This document shows, piece by piece, positions 24,925-33,401 of a DNA stretch of 64,000 nucleotides. Source of the DNA: Saprospiraceae bacterium (GTDB taxonomy: Bacteria > Bacteroidota > Bacteroidia > Chitinophagales > Saprospiraceae). Both the position numbers and the translations under genes were made by a program. Numbering within the stretch: position 1 is the stretch's first letter; every line of letters begins with the position of its first letter. The stretch is taken from the NCBI GenBank assembly GCA_016706365.1, contig JADJJU010000001.1:124001-188000 (forward strand). The letters are read 5' to 3'. Below the pieces are notes generated by a model. That model had not been told where the DNA came from. It saw only the letters and a program-made list of their open reading frames with translations, and did not search any database.

Positions 24925-25438
24925 AATGGACAACCCCATTAAAAGGGCACGTCAAAACAAAAAATCAAAAAATGCCGGGATCGTTATGGACATGAATGCA
25001 ATGGTGGATTTGGCATTCTTGTTGCTCACATTCTTCATGCTGACCACCACCATGCTTAAGCCTAAAGCTATTGAACTGGTAATGCCTGTACCCGATGGAG
25101 ATGACCAATCCACGGAAGTATTGACAATTAAAGAATCAAGAGCAATCACGCTGATTCCTATGCCTGATAATGAGTTGTTTTATTACCAGGGTTTTTAGCG
25201 AAGCGGTTGCTAAGTCTCTACTTATGGCGCCTCGGGAATCAGAGCGGTATTGCTCGAACATCGGAAAACAACAGACAAACCGATCATCATCATTAAAGCC
25301 CATCCGAACAGCTCTTTTGAAAACCTGATAGAACTGATCGACGAAATGAATATCACGAGAATTGAACGCTATGCCATCGACCAGTTCGGGCCTAAAGAAG
25401 AACAACTGCTGGCAGAAGCCGGCGCCAATCTACAATAA
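24911..25438 (+). pseudogene. exbD: Second ExbD gene, interrupted by compensating frameshifts
   Basis: The N-terminal part is normal (GIVMDMNAMVDLAFLLLTFFMLTTT, with the membrane Asp) and reads to a TAG at 25196-25198; a second in-frame stop, TAA, is at 25211-25213. The later part of the same frame (GIRAVLLEHRKTTDKPIIIIKAHPNSSFENLIELIDEMNITRIERYAI) is an intact ExbD C-terminus to 25438. Between the stops the adjacent frame reads GFSEAVAKS, the expected sequence. So one T too many in the T5 run (25192-25196) and one missing base about 25 nt later would explain it. ExbD proteins need the C-terminal domain, so without correction this copy is inactive. It precedes tonB by 2 bp. Confidence 0.88.
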
Positions 25439-25440
25439 AT

Positions 25441-26298
25441 ATGGCCAACCAAAAAGACTTGCACGGGGTAATCGAACAATCCATCTTTTACGGTAAAAAC
25501 AAGGAATATGGAGCTTATGTCCACCGTCAAAAGATAAACAGTAACATGCTTAAAGGCTTGTTTATTGGAATGGGATTATCAGCACTACTCTATCTCCTTC
25601 CTATATTGACAAAAAATAACGATAAAGATGTGTCGAATGATATCATTCAAGTTCAGGCAGAAATCACGCCCTACTCCGATTTGATGGCACCTCCCCCCTT
25701 GCCGATAGATGAAAAGCCAGCGGAAGCGGTATTAGAGGCACCTAAAGTTGCTACCCAAAAATACGTGAAGCCTGCCCTGAAACCAGATAGCGAAGTGCTT
25801 GAGGAGGAACTTATTCCTACCACTTCCGAATTGAAAACCGCCAATCCTGGCAGAAAGACACAGGAAGGGACAGGCGACATACATGCAGATTATAAGCCTG
25901 TTGTTGTTGCTGATGCACAACCTAAGCCTCAACCTACACCAACACCTACGCCTGCAAAACCTCCTCCACCCAAAAAAGAGGAAATATTTACATACGTACA
26001 GAGGTTCCCCCAATTTCCAGGAGGTGAAGATGAGATGCAAAGGTTCATTGGAGAGAATATTGAGTACCCCGTATTGGCTCTTGAAACAGGTATTGAAGGT
26101 GTCGTTATTGTACAGTTCGTCGTGGATACAAAGGGGAAGATTAATGATCCTGTGGTGGTTCGGGATATTGGAGGAGGTTGTGGTCAGGCAGCTATTGATG
26201 TAGTGAACAAGATGCCAACATGGGAACCCGGTGAGCAAAACGGCCGGCCAGTGTCAGTTCGATACACCATGCCTGTCAGATTTAAATTGATTCTTTGA
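25441..26298 (+). CDS. tonB: Energy transducer TonB
   Basis: 285 residues in the usual three parts: a cytoplasmic N-terminus with one membrane helix (about 37-56, LKGLFIGMGLSALLYLLPIL), a Pro/Lys/Glu-rich periplasmic spacer (about 78-180, with PTPTPTPAKPPPPKKEE), and a C-terminal TonB domain (about 180-285; QRFPQFPGGEDEMQRFIGENIEYPVLALETGIEGVVIVQFVVDTKGKI to YTMPVRFKLIL). The GVVIVQFVVDTKG and PxWxPGxQNGRPVSVRYTMPVRF are the Bacteroidota-type domain signature. It transmits proton-motive energy to receptors such as the one at 17706. It starts two bases after the exbD pseudogene and is followed at 1 bp by a small membrane protein. Confidence 0.94.
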   Translation: MANQKDLHGVIEQSIFYGKNKEYGAYVHRQKINSNMLKGLFIGMGLSALLYLLPILTKNNDKDVSNDIIQVQAEITPYSDLMAPPPLPIDEKPAEAVLEAPKVATQKYVKPALKPDSEVLEEELIPTTSELKTANPGRKTQEGTGDIHADYKPVVVADAQPKPQPTPTPTPAKPPPPKKEEIFTYVQRFPQFPGGEDEMQRFIGENIEYPVLALETGIEGVVIVQFVVDTKGKINDPVVVRDIGGGCGQAAIDVVNKMPTWEPGEQNGRPVSVRYTMPVRFKLIL

Positions 26299-26299
26299 T

Positions 26300-26512
26300 A
26301 TGCTGAACAGGAGATACACAACTTTCATTAAAATTTTGATTTTCCTGAGTCTGGGATTCTTTTTTCTCTTTAAAGGAAAAGAGTATTTTGATCTTTCTAC
26401 AGGTGTCAGAAAGATTCTGATAGTACTGTTTTTTTTGTTTGCTTCTCTGAGAATATTTGAAGCATATCAGATGTATAAAACCAGGAGGGAAACAGAGCGA
26501 ATGAAGTTTTAG
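26300..26512 (+). CDS. Small two-helix membrane protein in the tonB operon
   Basis: 70 residues, hydrophobic, with two membrane helices (FIKILIFLSLGFFFLFKG and KILIVLFFLFASLRIFEAYQMY) and a charged C-terminus (KTRRETERMKF). It begins 1 bp after tonB stops, so it is the last gene of the operon. I know no named family. The position suggests an accessory to the TonB complex, but this rests on location only. Confidence 0.75.
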   Translation: MLNRRYTTFIKILIFLSLGFFFLFKGKEYFDLSTGVRKILIVLFFLFASLRIFEAYQMYKTRRETERMKF

Positions 26513-26639
26513 TGCCTGGCTAATAGTAAATTTGGAAGACCTTTTCAGGCTTTACCGATGCCCTTAAACAAACCAATAATATTCATGCTCTCCGGGTACA
26601 TAAACACGCTATAGGAATTTTTGCATGCGTGTAATTATC

Positions 26640-26671
26640 TTGTTCACTTTAATAAATCATTTCTATATTTG
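26640..26671 (+). promoter_or_regulatory. Promoter of the 59-aa membrane protein gene
   Basis: TTG at 26640-26642, a 21-base spacer and TATATTTG at 26664-26671, an excellent match to the Bacteroidota consensus. The start codon at 26739 leaves a leader of about 60 bases. Confidence 0.65.
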
Positions 26672-26738
26672 GCACCCATATTAGAGGCTCAGATGCTGCG
26701 CCTTGAAAGCATTGTTCACATTTAAAATTTAATTGACT

Positions 26739-26915
26739 ATGCTACAGTCCAAAGTATTAATAGTTGTCCTGATTCTATTAAACAGTATCGTTCTTCTGGG
26801 GCAAGTTTGGCCTGAAGGAGCACCCCCCTTCGCCCACATTGTCAATATTATTTTTTTATTCCTTAGCCTTATATATTTCATTTTTGCATTCTTAAAAATG
26901 AGAACAAGTAAATGA
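26739..26915 (+). CDS. Small membrane protein of unknown function
   Basis: 58 residues from the ATG at 26739; a TTG 6 bases upstream would add two residues. There are two hydrophobic stretches (VLIVVLILLNSIVLLGQVW and HIVNIIFLFLSLIYFIFAFL) and a short basic tail. No family is recognised. It has a good promoter upstream and is followed 48 bases later by a PhnB-like gene. Such short proteins are common in Bacteroidota and cannot be assigned. Confidence 0.65.
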   Translation: MLQSKVLIVVLILLNSIVLLGQVWPEGAPPFAHIVNIIFLFLSLIYFIFAFLKMRTSK

Positions 26916-26963
26916 TATTTTAGGTAAGATCAAAATCTTTCACACAACATCAAAACACCACTC

Positions 26964-27401
26964 ATGACAACTGTAAATGTATATTTGACATTCACTGGTA
27001 ATTGCGAGGAAGCTTTCAACTTTTATAAGACTGTATTCGGTGGAGAATTTCCTTATGTAGGAAGATTTGGTGACATGCCTGATGTAGAGGGAAAACCAGG
27101 TTCTTCCTCAGATAAACAAAGAATCATGCACATATCCTTACCTATAAGTGCAGAAACAATGCTTTTGGGCAGTGACACAACACAGGAATATGAGGCACAT
27201 TTTTCACAAGGAAATAACTTTTCTATTTCTATCACTACAGACTCCAGAGAAAAGGCAGATCACTTTTTTAAAGCTCTTTCGGAAGGGGGACAGGCAACTA
27301 TGCCTATGAATGATACATTCTGGGGTGATTATTTTGGCATGCTCACAGATAGATTTGGGATCAACTGGATGATCGGCTTCAATCAGGGACAGCAGGGATA
27401 A
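26964..27401 (+). CDS. VOC-family (PhnB/glyoxalase-like) protein
   Basis: 145 residues with the two-module VOC fold. The opening VNVYLTFTGNCEEAFNFYKTVFGGEF is typical of the PhnB/YjdN group, as is the closing WGDYFGMLTDRFGINWMIGF. The region QRIMHISLPISAETMLLGSD contains the metal-proximal His, but the catalytic triad of true dioxygenases is not complete, so these are usually described only as VOC proteins. It ends 20 bp before the end of the converging regulator gene. Function unknown; possible binding of small organic molecules. Confidence 0.87.
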   Translation: MTTVNVYLTFTGNCEEAFNFYKTVFGGEFPYVGRFGDMPDVEGKPGSSSDKQRIMHISLPISAETMLLGSDTTQEYEAHFSQGNNFSISITTDSREKADHFFKALSEGGQATMPMNDTFWGDYFGMLTDRFGINWMIGFNQGQQG

Positions 27402-27421
27402 GTTAAGAAAGCAGACTTTAT

Positions 27422-28114
27422 TTACAATCCATCCAGACTGCTCTTATATGTCCTTCCAACCGGAAGCAAAATTCCGTTGACTTCTACTTCTTCGGATGTA
27501 AATGATTGAATCTTTTTCACAGCTATAATAAATGATCTGTGAATTCTTCTAAACTGATCTGATGGAAGGAAAGCTTCAATTTCATGTGTACTCATCTTGG
27601 TCAGATATTCAGTATTTGAAGTGACAATTTTAATGTATTCACGCTGACTTTCGATATACATAATATCCGATAGTGAAATTTTTACATTCCTTTTTTGAAC
27701 ACTAATGAAAAAATAATCTTTTGCGGGTTCTGCATTCAAACTTTGAGAGCTCTCTCCCATACTTTTTCTGACTTTATTTATACCTATGAGAAATCGCTCA
27801 AAGTCAATGGGTTTCAATAAATAGTCAATCACATTTTGATTAAAACCCTCTACAGCGTATTGATGGTAAGCGGTTGTGATAATAACAAGAGGAGGATCGA
27901 TTAGGGATTTCAGGAAAGCCATACCCTTTAACCGTGGCAAATGAATATCTAAAAACATCAGATCTACTGTGTTTCTTTGCAAATAATCCAAAGCCAGAAT
28001 TGCATCCTTAAAAATCCCTTTCAAATCCAGAAATGGAAGCTGTTCAATATAATCCTTCAACACTTTTGCTGCCAATGGTTCATCTTCGACTATAATACAC
28101 GTGATTTTAGACAT
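27422..28114 (-). CDS. LytTR-family response regulator
   Basis: 230 residues: a receiver domain with phosphoacceptor Asp56 (LMFLDIHLP) and Lys at the end of PLVIITTAYHQYAVEGFNQNVIDYLLKPIDFERF, then a LytTR DNA-binding domain (SVQKRNVKISLSDIMYIESQREYIKI, STHEIEAFLPSDQFRRIHRSFIIAVKKIQSF). It is the partner of the kinase directly upstream, which in its undamaged form would end inside the first codons of this gene. Such pairs in Bacteroidota often control surface or polysaccharide genes; the targets are unknown. Confidence 0.93.
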   Translation of the reverse strand: MSKITCIIVEDEPLAAKVLKDYIEQLPFLDLKGIFKDAILALDYLQRNTVDLMFLDIHLPRLKGMAFLKSLIDPPLVIITTAYHQYAVEGFNQNVIDYLLKPIDFERFLIGINKVRKSMGESSQSLNAEPAKDYFFISVQKRNVKISLSDIMYIESQREYIKIVTSNTEYLTKMSTHEIEAFLPSDQFRRIHRSFIIAVKKIQSFTSEEVEVNGILLPVGRTYKSSLDGL

Positions 28115-28166
28115 GGCTTCCCAGATTAATTTTCAAGTGAGCAGTGAATTCATTAGCAGCGGACAC

Positions 28167-29159
28167 TCAATTCAGACTATAATCTGTGTATAAAAGCTCT
28201 AGTTGACGCCGCAAATTAGAAATGCCTATATTTTCTTTTACACCGGTATCCGGGATATAACTCTCAACTGAATTTTTCACAATAAAACTCAATTGGCGTT
28301 TTTCAACGGTCAAATGTATATCAACAAATGGTTGATTCCTTGTTTCTGAAACACCATGCTTAAAGGCGTTTTCCACCAGCGGTATCAGCAGTAAGGGGGG
28401 CAGCGCTTGCTTCATATCTTCAATATTGTAATTGAAATTCACATGAAGGGAATCATCATATCTCAGTTTCTCCAATTCGAGATAATCAGTCATGATTTTC
28501 AATTCCTGATCAATTGCAATATATGCCCCGCTCGTCTCATAGAGCATATAGCGCAAGATTTTTGACAGCCTTAAAATAGATTCCGGAGCCAGATCTGATT
28601 TATCTCTTGACAGTGAATAAATATTATTCAAAGTATTGAAGAGAAAATGTGGGTTGGTTTGTGATTTAAGAAAATTTAGTTCTGCTTCCTGTTTTTCAAT
28701 TCGCAGCTGTTGAGCAGTTTCTTTTAGTGTTCGCAAATCATGAGTATATTTCACCACACCAAAGAATACCACAGAGATCAATCCGTATGGAATATGATTT
28801 TCTATTCCTTCTTCTACAGAATCATAAGTTTCGAATGCTGTGTAAATGTGGAGCCCAATTCCTATTAGTCGCCAGGCATAGAAAATGAAAGAATAGATGA
28901 TAATATGCCCAAAAACAAGAAATGGTAGGGCCAATAATCTCTTCCATTTCAACTTTACAAAAGGAATAGTAAATTCAAATAGTATATAGTTTGCAACAAT
29001 CAGGTAAATAATCAGCCAAATATTATTCAATGCTCTTTGAAAAAAGGTTTCATGATTACTCACCAATGCAATGAACAACCACATTAATAAGTACGAAAAA
29101 GCTATTTTTAAATATAGCCCCCATCTTTCTTTGTTTAATAACTTATTCATTGCTGTCAT
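28167..29159 (-). CDS. LytS-type sensor histidine kinase, C-terminus cut by a TGA
   Basis: 330 residues as read. Four or five N-terminal membrane helices are followed by the His_kinase (5TM-5TMR type) dimerisation region with the phosphoacceptor His171 in SQTNPHFLFNTLNNIYSLS. An HATPase domain follows (PLLLIPLVENAFKHGV; the N-box NxxKH and the IGISNLRRQLELLY G-box). The TGA at 28169-28167 ends it after LLYTDYSLN, but the same frame continues VSAANEFTAHLKINLGSHV to a TAA at 28109-28107, which overlaps the start of the regulator gene. That 19-residue end is the normal last beta strand of such kinases. The stop therefore looks like a nonsense change or an error; the kinase may still be partly functional. 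Confidence 0.9.
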   Translation of the reverse strand: MTAMNKLLNKERWGLYLKIAFSYLLMWLFIALVSNHETFFQRALNNIWLIIYLIVANYILFEFTIPFVKLKWKRLLALPFLVFGHIIIYSFIFYAWRLIGIGLHIYTAFETYDSVEEGIENHIPYGLISVVFFGVVKYTHDLRTLKETAQQLRIEKQEAELNFLKSQTNPHFLFNTLNNIYSLSRDKSDLAPESILRLSKILRYMLYETSGAYIAIDQELKIMTDYLELEKLRYDDSLHVNFNYNIEDMKQALPPLLLIPLVENAFKHGVSETRNQPFVDIHLTVEKRQLSFIVKNSVESYIPDTGVKENIGISNLRRQLELLYTDYSLN

Positions 29160-29397
29160 TGCAGGTTAAATGTAGATAAATCTTCGTTCATCATGAAGTT
29201 TGGCTACGAACTACCCGGATTAAGACACCAATCAATGGATATAGTAAATGAGAAGATTTCACAATGCTCTAAACATGAGAATTTAATCATTTTTGCCTTC
29301 TTCCTTTTGTCGTTTGTTGACGGCCAGCAGTTGTTCATAGAAACTGAATGCACTCTGCTTCATATTACTATTACTATTGGTTAAAATTCAAAAACCA

Positions 29398-30753
29398 ATG
29401 AAACAACTATTCTTGATTGCTGCATATTTTTTATGCTTATCCCTCCATTTATCAGCACAGACAGAGCCCTCTGCAGGCACCTGGAAGACCTGGTTTATTG
29501 ATTCACCCAAAGAATTCAAAGTTCCTGCTCCTTCCGATTATCGAAAAGAAATTTCTGAAGTACTGAAACTCCAAAAAAATATTGATTCTTCCACCCTTCA
29601 ACAAATACAATACTGGAATGCGGGAGCTCCGAACTACCGATGGATTCCCATGGTGAACAAATTATGGATGAGCACCCCTACTTCCAATGGTATTTTAATG
29701 CAAATGTTAATTCATGTCGCCATATATGATGCAACAGTTGTAGCATGGGATGCAAAGTATAAACACAACAGACCCCGCCCATTCAAGGCTGATGAAAGTA
29801 TTCAGCTTTATATTCCGGATCCCTCAAGTCCCTCTTACCCCTGCGAGCATTCTGTGGCAGCCGGAGTGGTATCCACAATTATCGCTCATTTCTATCCAGA
29901 TATGGCAGATTCTTTGGCAGGTCTATCCAATCAACTGATGACTTCAAGAATTATGGCAGGAGCTGCATTTCCCTCTGATACGAAAGCGGGATTTGAACTT
30001 GGAAAAATGATTGCGGAACAAGCAATAGCAAAAACTTTAGATTTCACGCCTAAAACTCCATGGCAAGGGACAGTACCTGATAAACCCGGACAGTGGAAAG
30101 GTCAGCCCATGCTCCCTGATGCAGGTCAATGTAAAACGGTAGTTCTTGAAAATGCCAGTCATTTTCGCCCCGGGCCTCCTCCTGATTTTGCAGCAGAAAT
30201 GGAGGAATTACGCAATTTCAAACCCACTTTTCGCTCTGTCGGTAATGCCTTCCATTTTGCATATCAAACAGAAGATATTTTGAGTAAAAAGATATTTGAG
30301 TATAATATTCATCTCAATCCGCCCCGGGCTGCAAGAATGTATGCGCTTGAAGCTATCGGTATGTATGATGGATTTATATCCTGCTGGGATGCCAAATACA
30401 CTTATTGGGGAATTCGTCCCGAGCAGTATGATACAACATTCAAACCTGTGCTCTTTGCAAGCCCTCCCTTTCCCGGCTATCCTTCCGGACATGCAATGCT
30501 GGGCGCAGTCAACTGTGAATTATACTCTTATTTCTTTCCAATGGATAAAGCCTTTTTTGAGAAAAAAGCAAAAGACGGTGCAGAATCACGTTTTCACGGT
30601 GGCATTCATTTCAGATCGGATAATGAAGTAGCACTGGATATGGGCAAAAAAGTAGGAGCGTTGATTGTCGAAAAGGCAAAAGAAGATGGAGCAGATAACT
30701 CATCAATTTCCACAATTAAAACTAAGGTCAAAATTAAAAAGCGAAGTAAATAA
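29398..30753 (+). CDS. Secreted PAP2/vanadium haloperoxidase-like protein with two tandem domains
   Basis: 451 residues from the ATG of MKQLFLIAAYFLCLSLHLSAQ, a clear signal peptide. The protein holds two copies of the PAP2 motif set. The first (about 118-200) has KYKHNRPRP, SYPCEHSVAAG and SRIMAGAAFPSD, in which the terminal His of the acid/base pair is replaced by Ala. The second (about 325-420) has DAKYTYWGIRPEQYD, PFPGYPSGHAMLGA and SRFHGGIHFRSDNE, with all vanadate/phosphate-binding residues (Lys, Arg, SGH, Arg, His). Vanadium haloperoxidases and acid phosphatases share these motifs; which activity applies cannot be told. The protein is periplasmic or exported. It ends with a basic tail (KTKVKIKKRSK). 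Confidence 0.88.
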   Translation: MKQLFLIAAYFLCLSLHLSAQTEPSAGTWKTWFIDSPKEFKVPAPSDYRKEISEVLKLQKNIDSSTLQQIQYWNAGAPNYRWIPMVNKLWMSTPTSNGILMQMLIHVAIYDATVVAWDAKYKHNRPRPFKADESIQLYIPDPSSPSYPCEHSVAAGVVSTIIAHFYPDMADSLAGLSNQLMTSRIMAGAAFPSDTKAGFELGKMIAEQAIAKTLDFTPKTPWQGTVPDKPGQWKGQPMLPDAGQCKTVVLENASHFRPGPPPDFAAEMEELRNFKPTFRSVGNAFHFAYQTEDILSKKIFEYNIHLNPPRAARMYALEAIGMYDGFISCWDAKYTYWGIRPEQYDTTFKPVLFASPPFPGYPSGHAMLGAVNCELYSYFFPMDKAFFEKKAKDGAESRFHGGIHFRSDNEVALDMGKKVGALIVEKAKEDGADNSSISTIKTKVKIKKRSK

Positions 30754-30933
30754 CCCCGATCTTGCAAATCGCTTTTTTTGTCAATTGAATCATCAGATCA
30801 AATTTTGCATATATTCAGGCAGTGAATTTGATCTGATGCTTTATTCATTTTTGTTTTGTAATTCATGTCACTCAAGTTTTTATAAATTCAATTCTTCCAA
30901 TTTGAAGCTCAATTATAATAAGCGTTACAATTC

Positions 30934-31506
30934 ATGGAGACAAATCCAATAATTGAGATATTTTCGCGAGTGCACCCATTGTCTTATGAAGCAAGAAAAG
31001 AATTTATATCCATATTCCAGCACCGCTCATATGCTAAGAAGGTAAAATTGCTGGAGTATGGACATGTAGCAGATTCATTATTCTATATTAAGAAAGGTTT
31101 GGCAAGAGCATTTTATAATCGCGAAGGAACAGAAGTAACATATTACTTTGCTATCGACAATCAATTTATTGGAGCTGTACCAAGTTTGTTTGACAAACAG
31201 CCATCCCACAAGGCTATTCAATTAATTGAAGACTCTGAGGTGATTCAATTTGCCTATTCTGATTTTGAAAGATGTTGTTCGCAGCATCAGGATCTGGAAA
31301 TTGCTGCTCGAAAGATATCCTCACTTATAATTCTCAGAGAACAGGAACGAAATGAAAACCTAAGATTTTTTTCTGCCCGTGAACGCTTTGAATTGCTTGA
31401 GAAGCAATATCCCGGCATTTCGAACAGATGCCCACTTAAATACTTAGCTTCTTACATTGGAATAAGTCCAGTAAGTCTTAGCAGAATTCGCGCCGGAATC
31501 CAATAA
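30934..31506 (+). CDS. Crp/Fnr-family transcriptional regulator
   Basis: 190 residues: an N-terminal cyclic-nucleotide-binding jelly roll (VKLLEYGHVADSLFYIKKGLARAFYNREGTEVTYYFAIDNQFIGAVPSLFDKQPS) and a C-terminal helix-turn-helix (RCPLKYLASYIGISPVSLSRIRAGIQ). The pocket lacks the RxA-type residues that bind cAMP in CRP, as is common in the small Bacteroidota relatives, so the effector is unknown. No clear neighbour link; it starts about 180 bases after the PAP2 gene, and 84 bases before the damaged hydrolase gene, which it might regulate. Confidence 0.9.
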   Translation: METNPIIEIFSRVHPLSYEARKEFISIFQHRSYAKKVKLLEYGHVADSLFYIKKGLARAFYNREGTEVTYYFAIDNQFIGAVPSLFDKQPSHKAIQLIEDSEVIQFAYSDFERCCSQHQDLEIAARKISSLIILREQERNENLRFFSARERFELLEKQYPGISNRCPLKYLASYIGISPVSLSRIRAGIQ

Positions 31507-31590
31507 ATTATTATTTAACACATGTAAAGTAAATTACCATAAAAGTGCCTGACTTTTGTGCATTAATTCCAAATTATCAGAAATCACAAA

Positions 31591-32362
31591 ATGGTAATAA
31601 AAGCAATTTCATATTTTAAAAATGCGGAAACAGATTGTCAATATTTCCAGGATTGGGTCATCCAATTGGAGAACCTCAACGGCAGAAAATATGATGCATT
31701 CGAAATTACTTCCTCATTGGGTAATACAAAGGTGTATGGAATAAATACAAAAGAATTACAACTCGAAACCCTAATTATTTTTCCCGGTGCCAGAACTACC
31801 TCGCTTATTTGGGATTTAGACAGAGGCCTGGATAAGCTCGGTCAAAAACTCAGGATTTTTCTGGTAGAAACTAATGGATTGCCTAATCTCAGTGAAGGAA
31901 AAACACCAGATATCAGAAGCCTGGATTATGGACATTGGGCCAGAGAAATAATTGACAAATTAAGCAATGAGAAAGTCTTTATCGCAGGTGCATCCTTGGT
32001 TTCTGGACAAAGCGATTTTCAATAAACCAAACCATAGTCTCTCCTTAAAAGCTGAGAAATTATTGATAGATTATGAAGTTTTTGCATTGCGGAGGTATAA
32101 GGATAAGACACAAAAGCCATATTTTATGGATAAGGAATTAGTTAATGTCCAGGTACCCACATTTTTGATTCAGGGAAATAAAGACTTGCTTTTCCCTTTT
32201 AAAAAATCAATTTCTAACGCCAGGCGGTTAATAAAAAAACTTCAGGATGTCAAAATTTTAGACCAGGTAGGGCACGGTATTGAAACCCACACGGATGCAA
32301 TGAAATATATAGGATTAAAGATCAGGACTTATTCAAATTTACATGATAGCATAAGACACTAA
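31591..32362 (+). pseudogene. Alpha/beta hydrolase with internal deletion
   Basis: The 5' half reads MVIKAISYFKNAETDCQYFQDWV and LIIFPGARTTSLIWDLDRGLDKLGQKLRIFLVETNGLPNLSEG to the nucleophile elbow KVFIAGASL, then stops at 32025. The 3' half, in the next frame from about 31997, reads WFLDKAIFNKPNHSLSLKAEKLLIDYEVFALRRY and continues through VPTFLIQGNKDLLFP (acid Asp) and ILDQVGHGIETH (catalytic His) to 32362. Parts usually present between the elbow and the cap helices, roughly 60-80 residues, are missing. So the Ser-Asp-His triad is encoded but the fold is broken. A deletion joining two frames is the simplest explanation. Confidence 0.82.
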
Positions 32363-32412
32363 AAAATAATCAGGTCATGCCTCCATTGTAATAAAATTTC
32401 TAGTTTTACAAA

Positions 32413-32970
32413 ATGGAAAACTTGAACATACAGACTGAACGCCTCCTGATCAGAAACCTTCTTTTGAGTGATCTTCATGATTTTCATGCCTACAGGTCGA
32501 ATCCGGAAATTGCAAAATATCAGGGATTTGATGTTATGAGTTTAGAGAAAGCAGCGTCATTTATTGAAGAACAAATGGATAAACAATTTGGTCAGCCCGG
32601 AGAATGGGTTCAATATGGCATTGAAAATATTTCGACCGGTAAAATCATAGGAGATTGTGCCATTAAGCTTGATAAATATGATCCCAGAATAGCAGAAATA
32701 GGGATCAGTATTTCACATCTGGAACAACAAAAAGGATATGCCAGAGAAGTGATGCTTGGAATCTTATCCTTTCTATTTGACATTAAAGCGCTTCACAGAG
32801 TTGTGGAAATTGCTGATGCAGAGAATACAGCCTCTATCAGATTACTGGAAAGTTTGCATTTCCGCAAGGAAGGTCATTTTATTGAAAATATCTTTTTCAA
32901 AGGTAACTGGGGATCTGAAGTTCAATATGCTATGCTGAAAAGGGAATGGGATGAGCGGAAAAACTTATGA
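32413..32970 (+). CDS. GNAT acetyltransferase, RimJ/RimL-type
   Basis: 185 residues of the GCN5-related fold, of the RimJ-like (acetyltransf_3) type: it opens IQTERLLIRNLLLSDLHDFHAYRSNPEIAKYQGF, carries the YGIENISTGKIIGDCAIKLDKYDPRIAEIGISISHLEQQKGYAREVMLGILSFLF core with the acetyl-CoA loop QQKGYA, and ends HRVVEIADAENTASIRLLESLHFRKEGHF. Likely transfers an acetyl group to an amine in the cytoplasm; substrate unknown. Single gene, 51 bases after the hydrolase pseudogene. Confidence 0.9.
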   Translation: MENLNIQTERLLIRNLLLSDLHDFHAYRSNPEIAKYQGFDVMSLEKAASFIEEQMDKQFGQPGEWVQYGIENISTGKIIGDCAIKLDKYDPRIAEIGISISHLEQQKGYAREVMLGILSFLFDIKALHRVVEIADAENTASIRLLESLHFRKEGHFIENIFFKGNWGSEVQYAMLKREWDERKNL

Positions 32971-33165
32971 ATGAGACAGGATATTGTCCGTTTTAATTGA
33001 TTAACAGGAATCCTGCAATACAAACCCGTAAGAATATAACGCGATCCAAAGTAAATACTATAATCTTGTTCCTGCATCTATGAATTTTTGCTTTCGACAG
33101 GTCTTTTGATCTGAATTATAGGCGAGTCTGAAAGATGCACGAAAAACTAATCAAAAACTTATAGT

Positions 33166-33360
33166 ATGAATCTCAAGAGAATTTTTGGAGGAATTTTAAC
33201 TGTCCTGGGGATTGTTGGACTGATTTACTGTGCCGTAATCTTCAGTCAGTCCGGAGCAAATAATCAATCTTATAAATCACTGCTGGTATTTGGTATCATA
33301 GGATTATTGTTTTTCTTTGCAGGAATTAGTCTGGTAAGAACAACAAAGGATGAAGCATAA
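33166..33360 (+). CDS. Small two-helix membrane protein
   Basis: 64 residues with two hydrophobic segments (IFGGILTVLGIVGLIYCAVIF and LLVFGIIGLLFFFAGISLV) linked by a polar loop (SQSGANNQSYKS). It has no recognised family name to me. Good start codon context after an AT-rich gap. It lies 42 bases before the lipoprotein gene; the two could form an envelope-stress unit, but nothing in the sequence proves this. Confidence 0.7.
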   Translation: MNLKRIFGGILTVLGIVGLIYCAVIFSQSGANNQSYKSLLVFGIIGLLFFFAGISLVRTTKDEA

Positions 33361-33401
33361 GGTATTTGTTGTTGTATAAATGAAAATCTAAATTTTCCAC
33401 A

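Noticed and set aside
28167..28169. Read-through or selenocysteine at TGA in the kinase
   Set aside because: No SECIS-like hairpin directly after it and no reason for Sec in an HATPase strand; nonsense change or error is simpler.
29193..29384. A 63-codon frame between the kinase and the PAP2 gene
   Set aside because: Residues look random and it lies in the divergent intergenic region.
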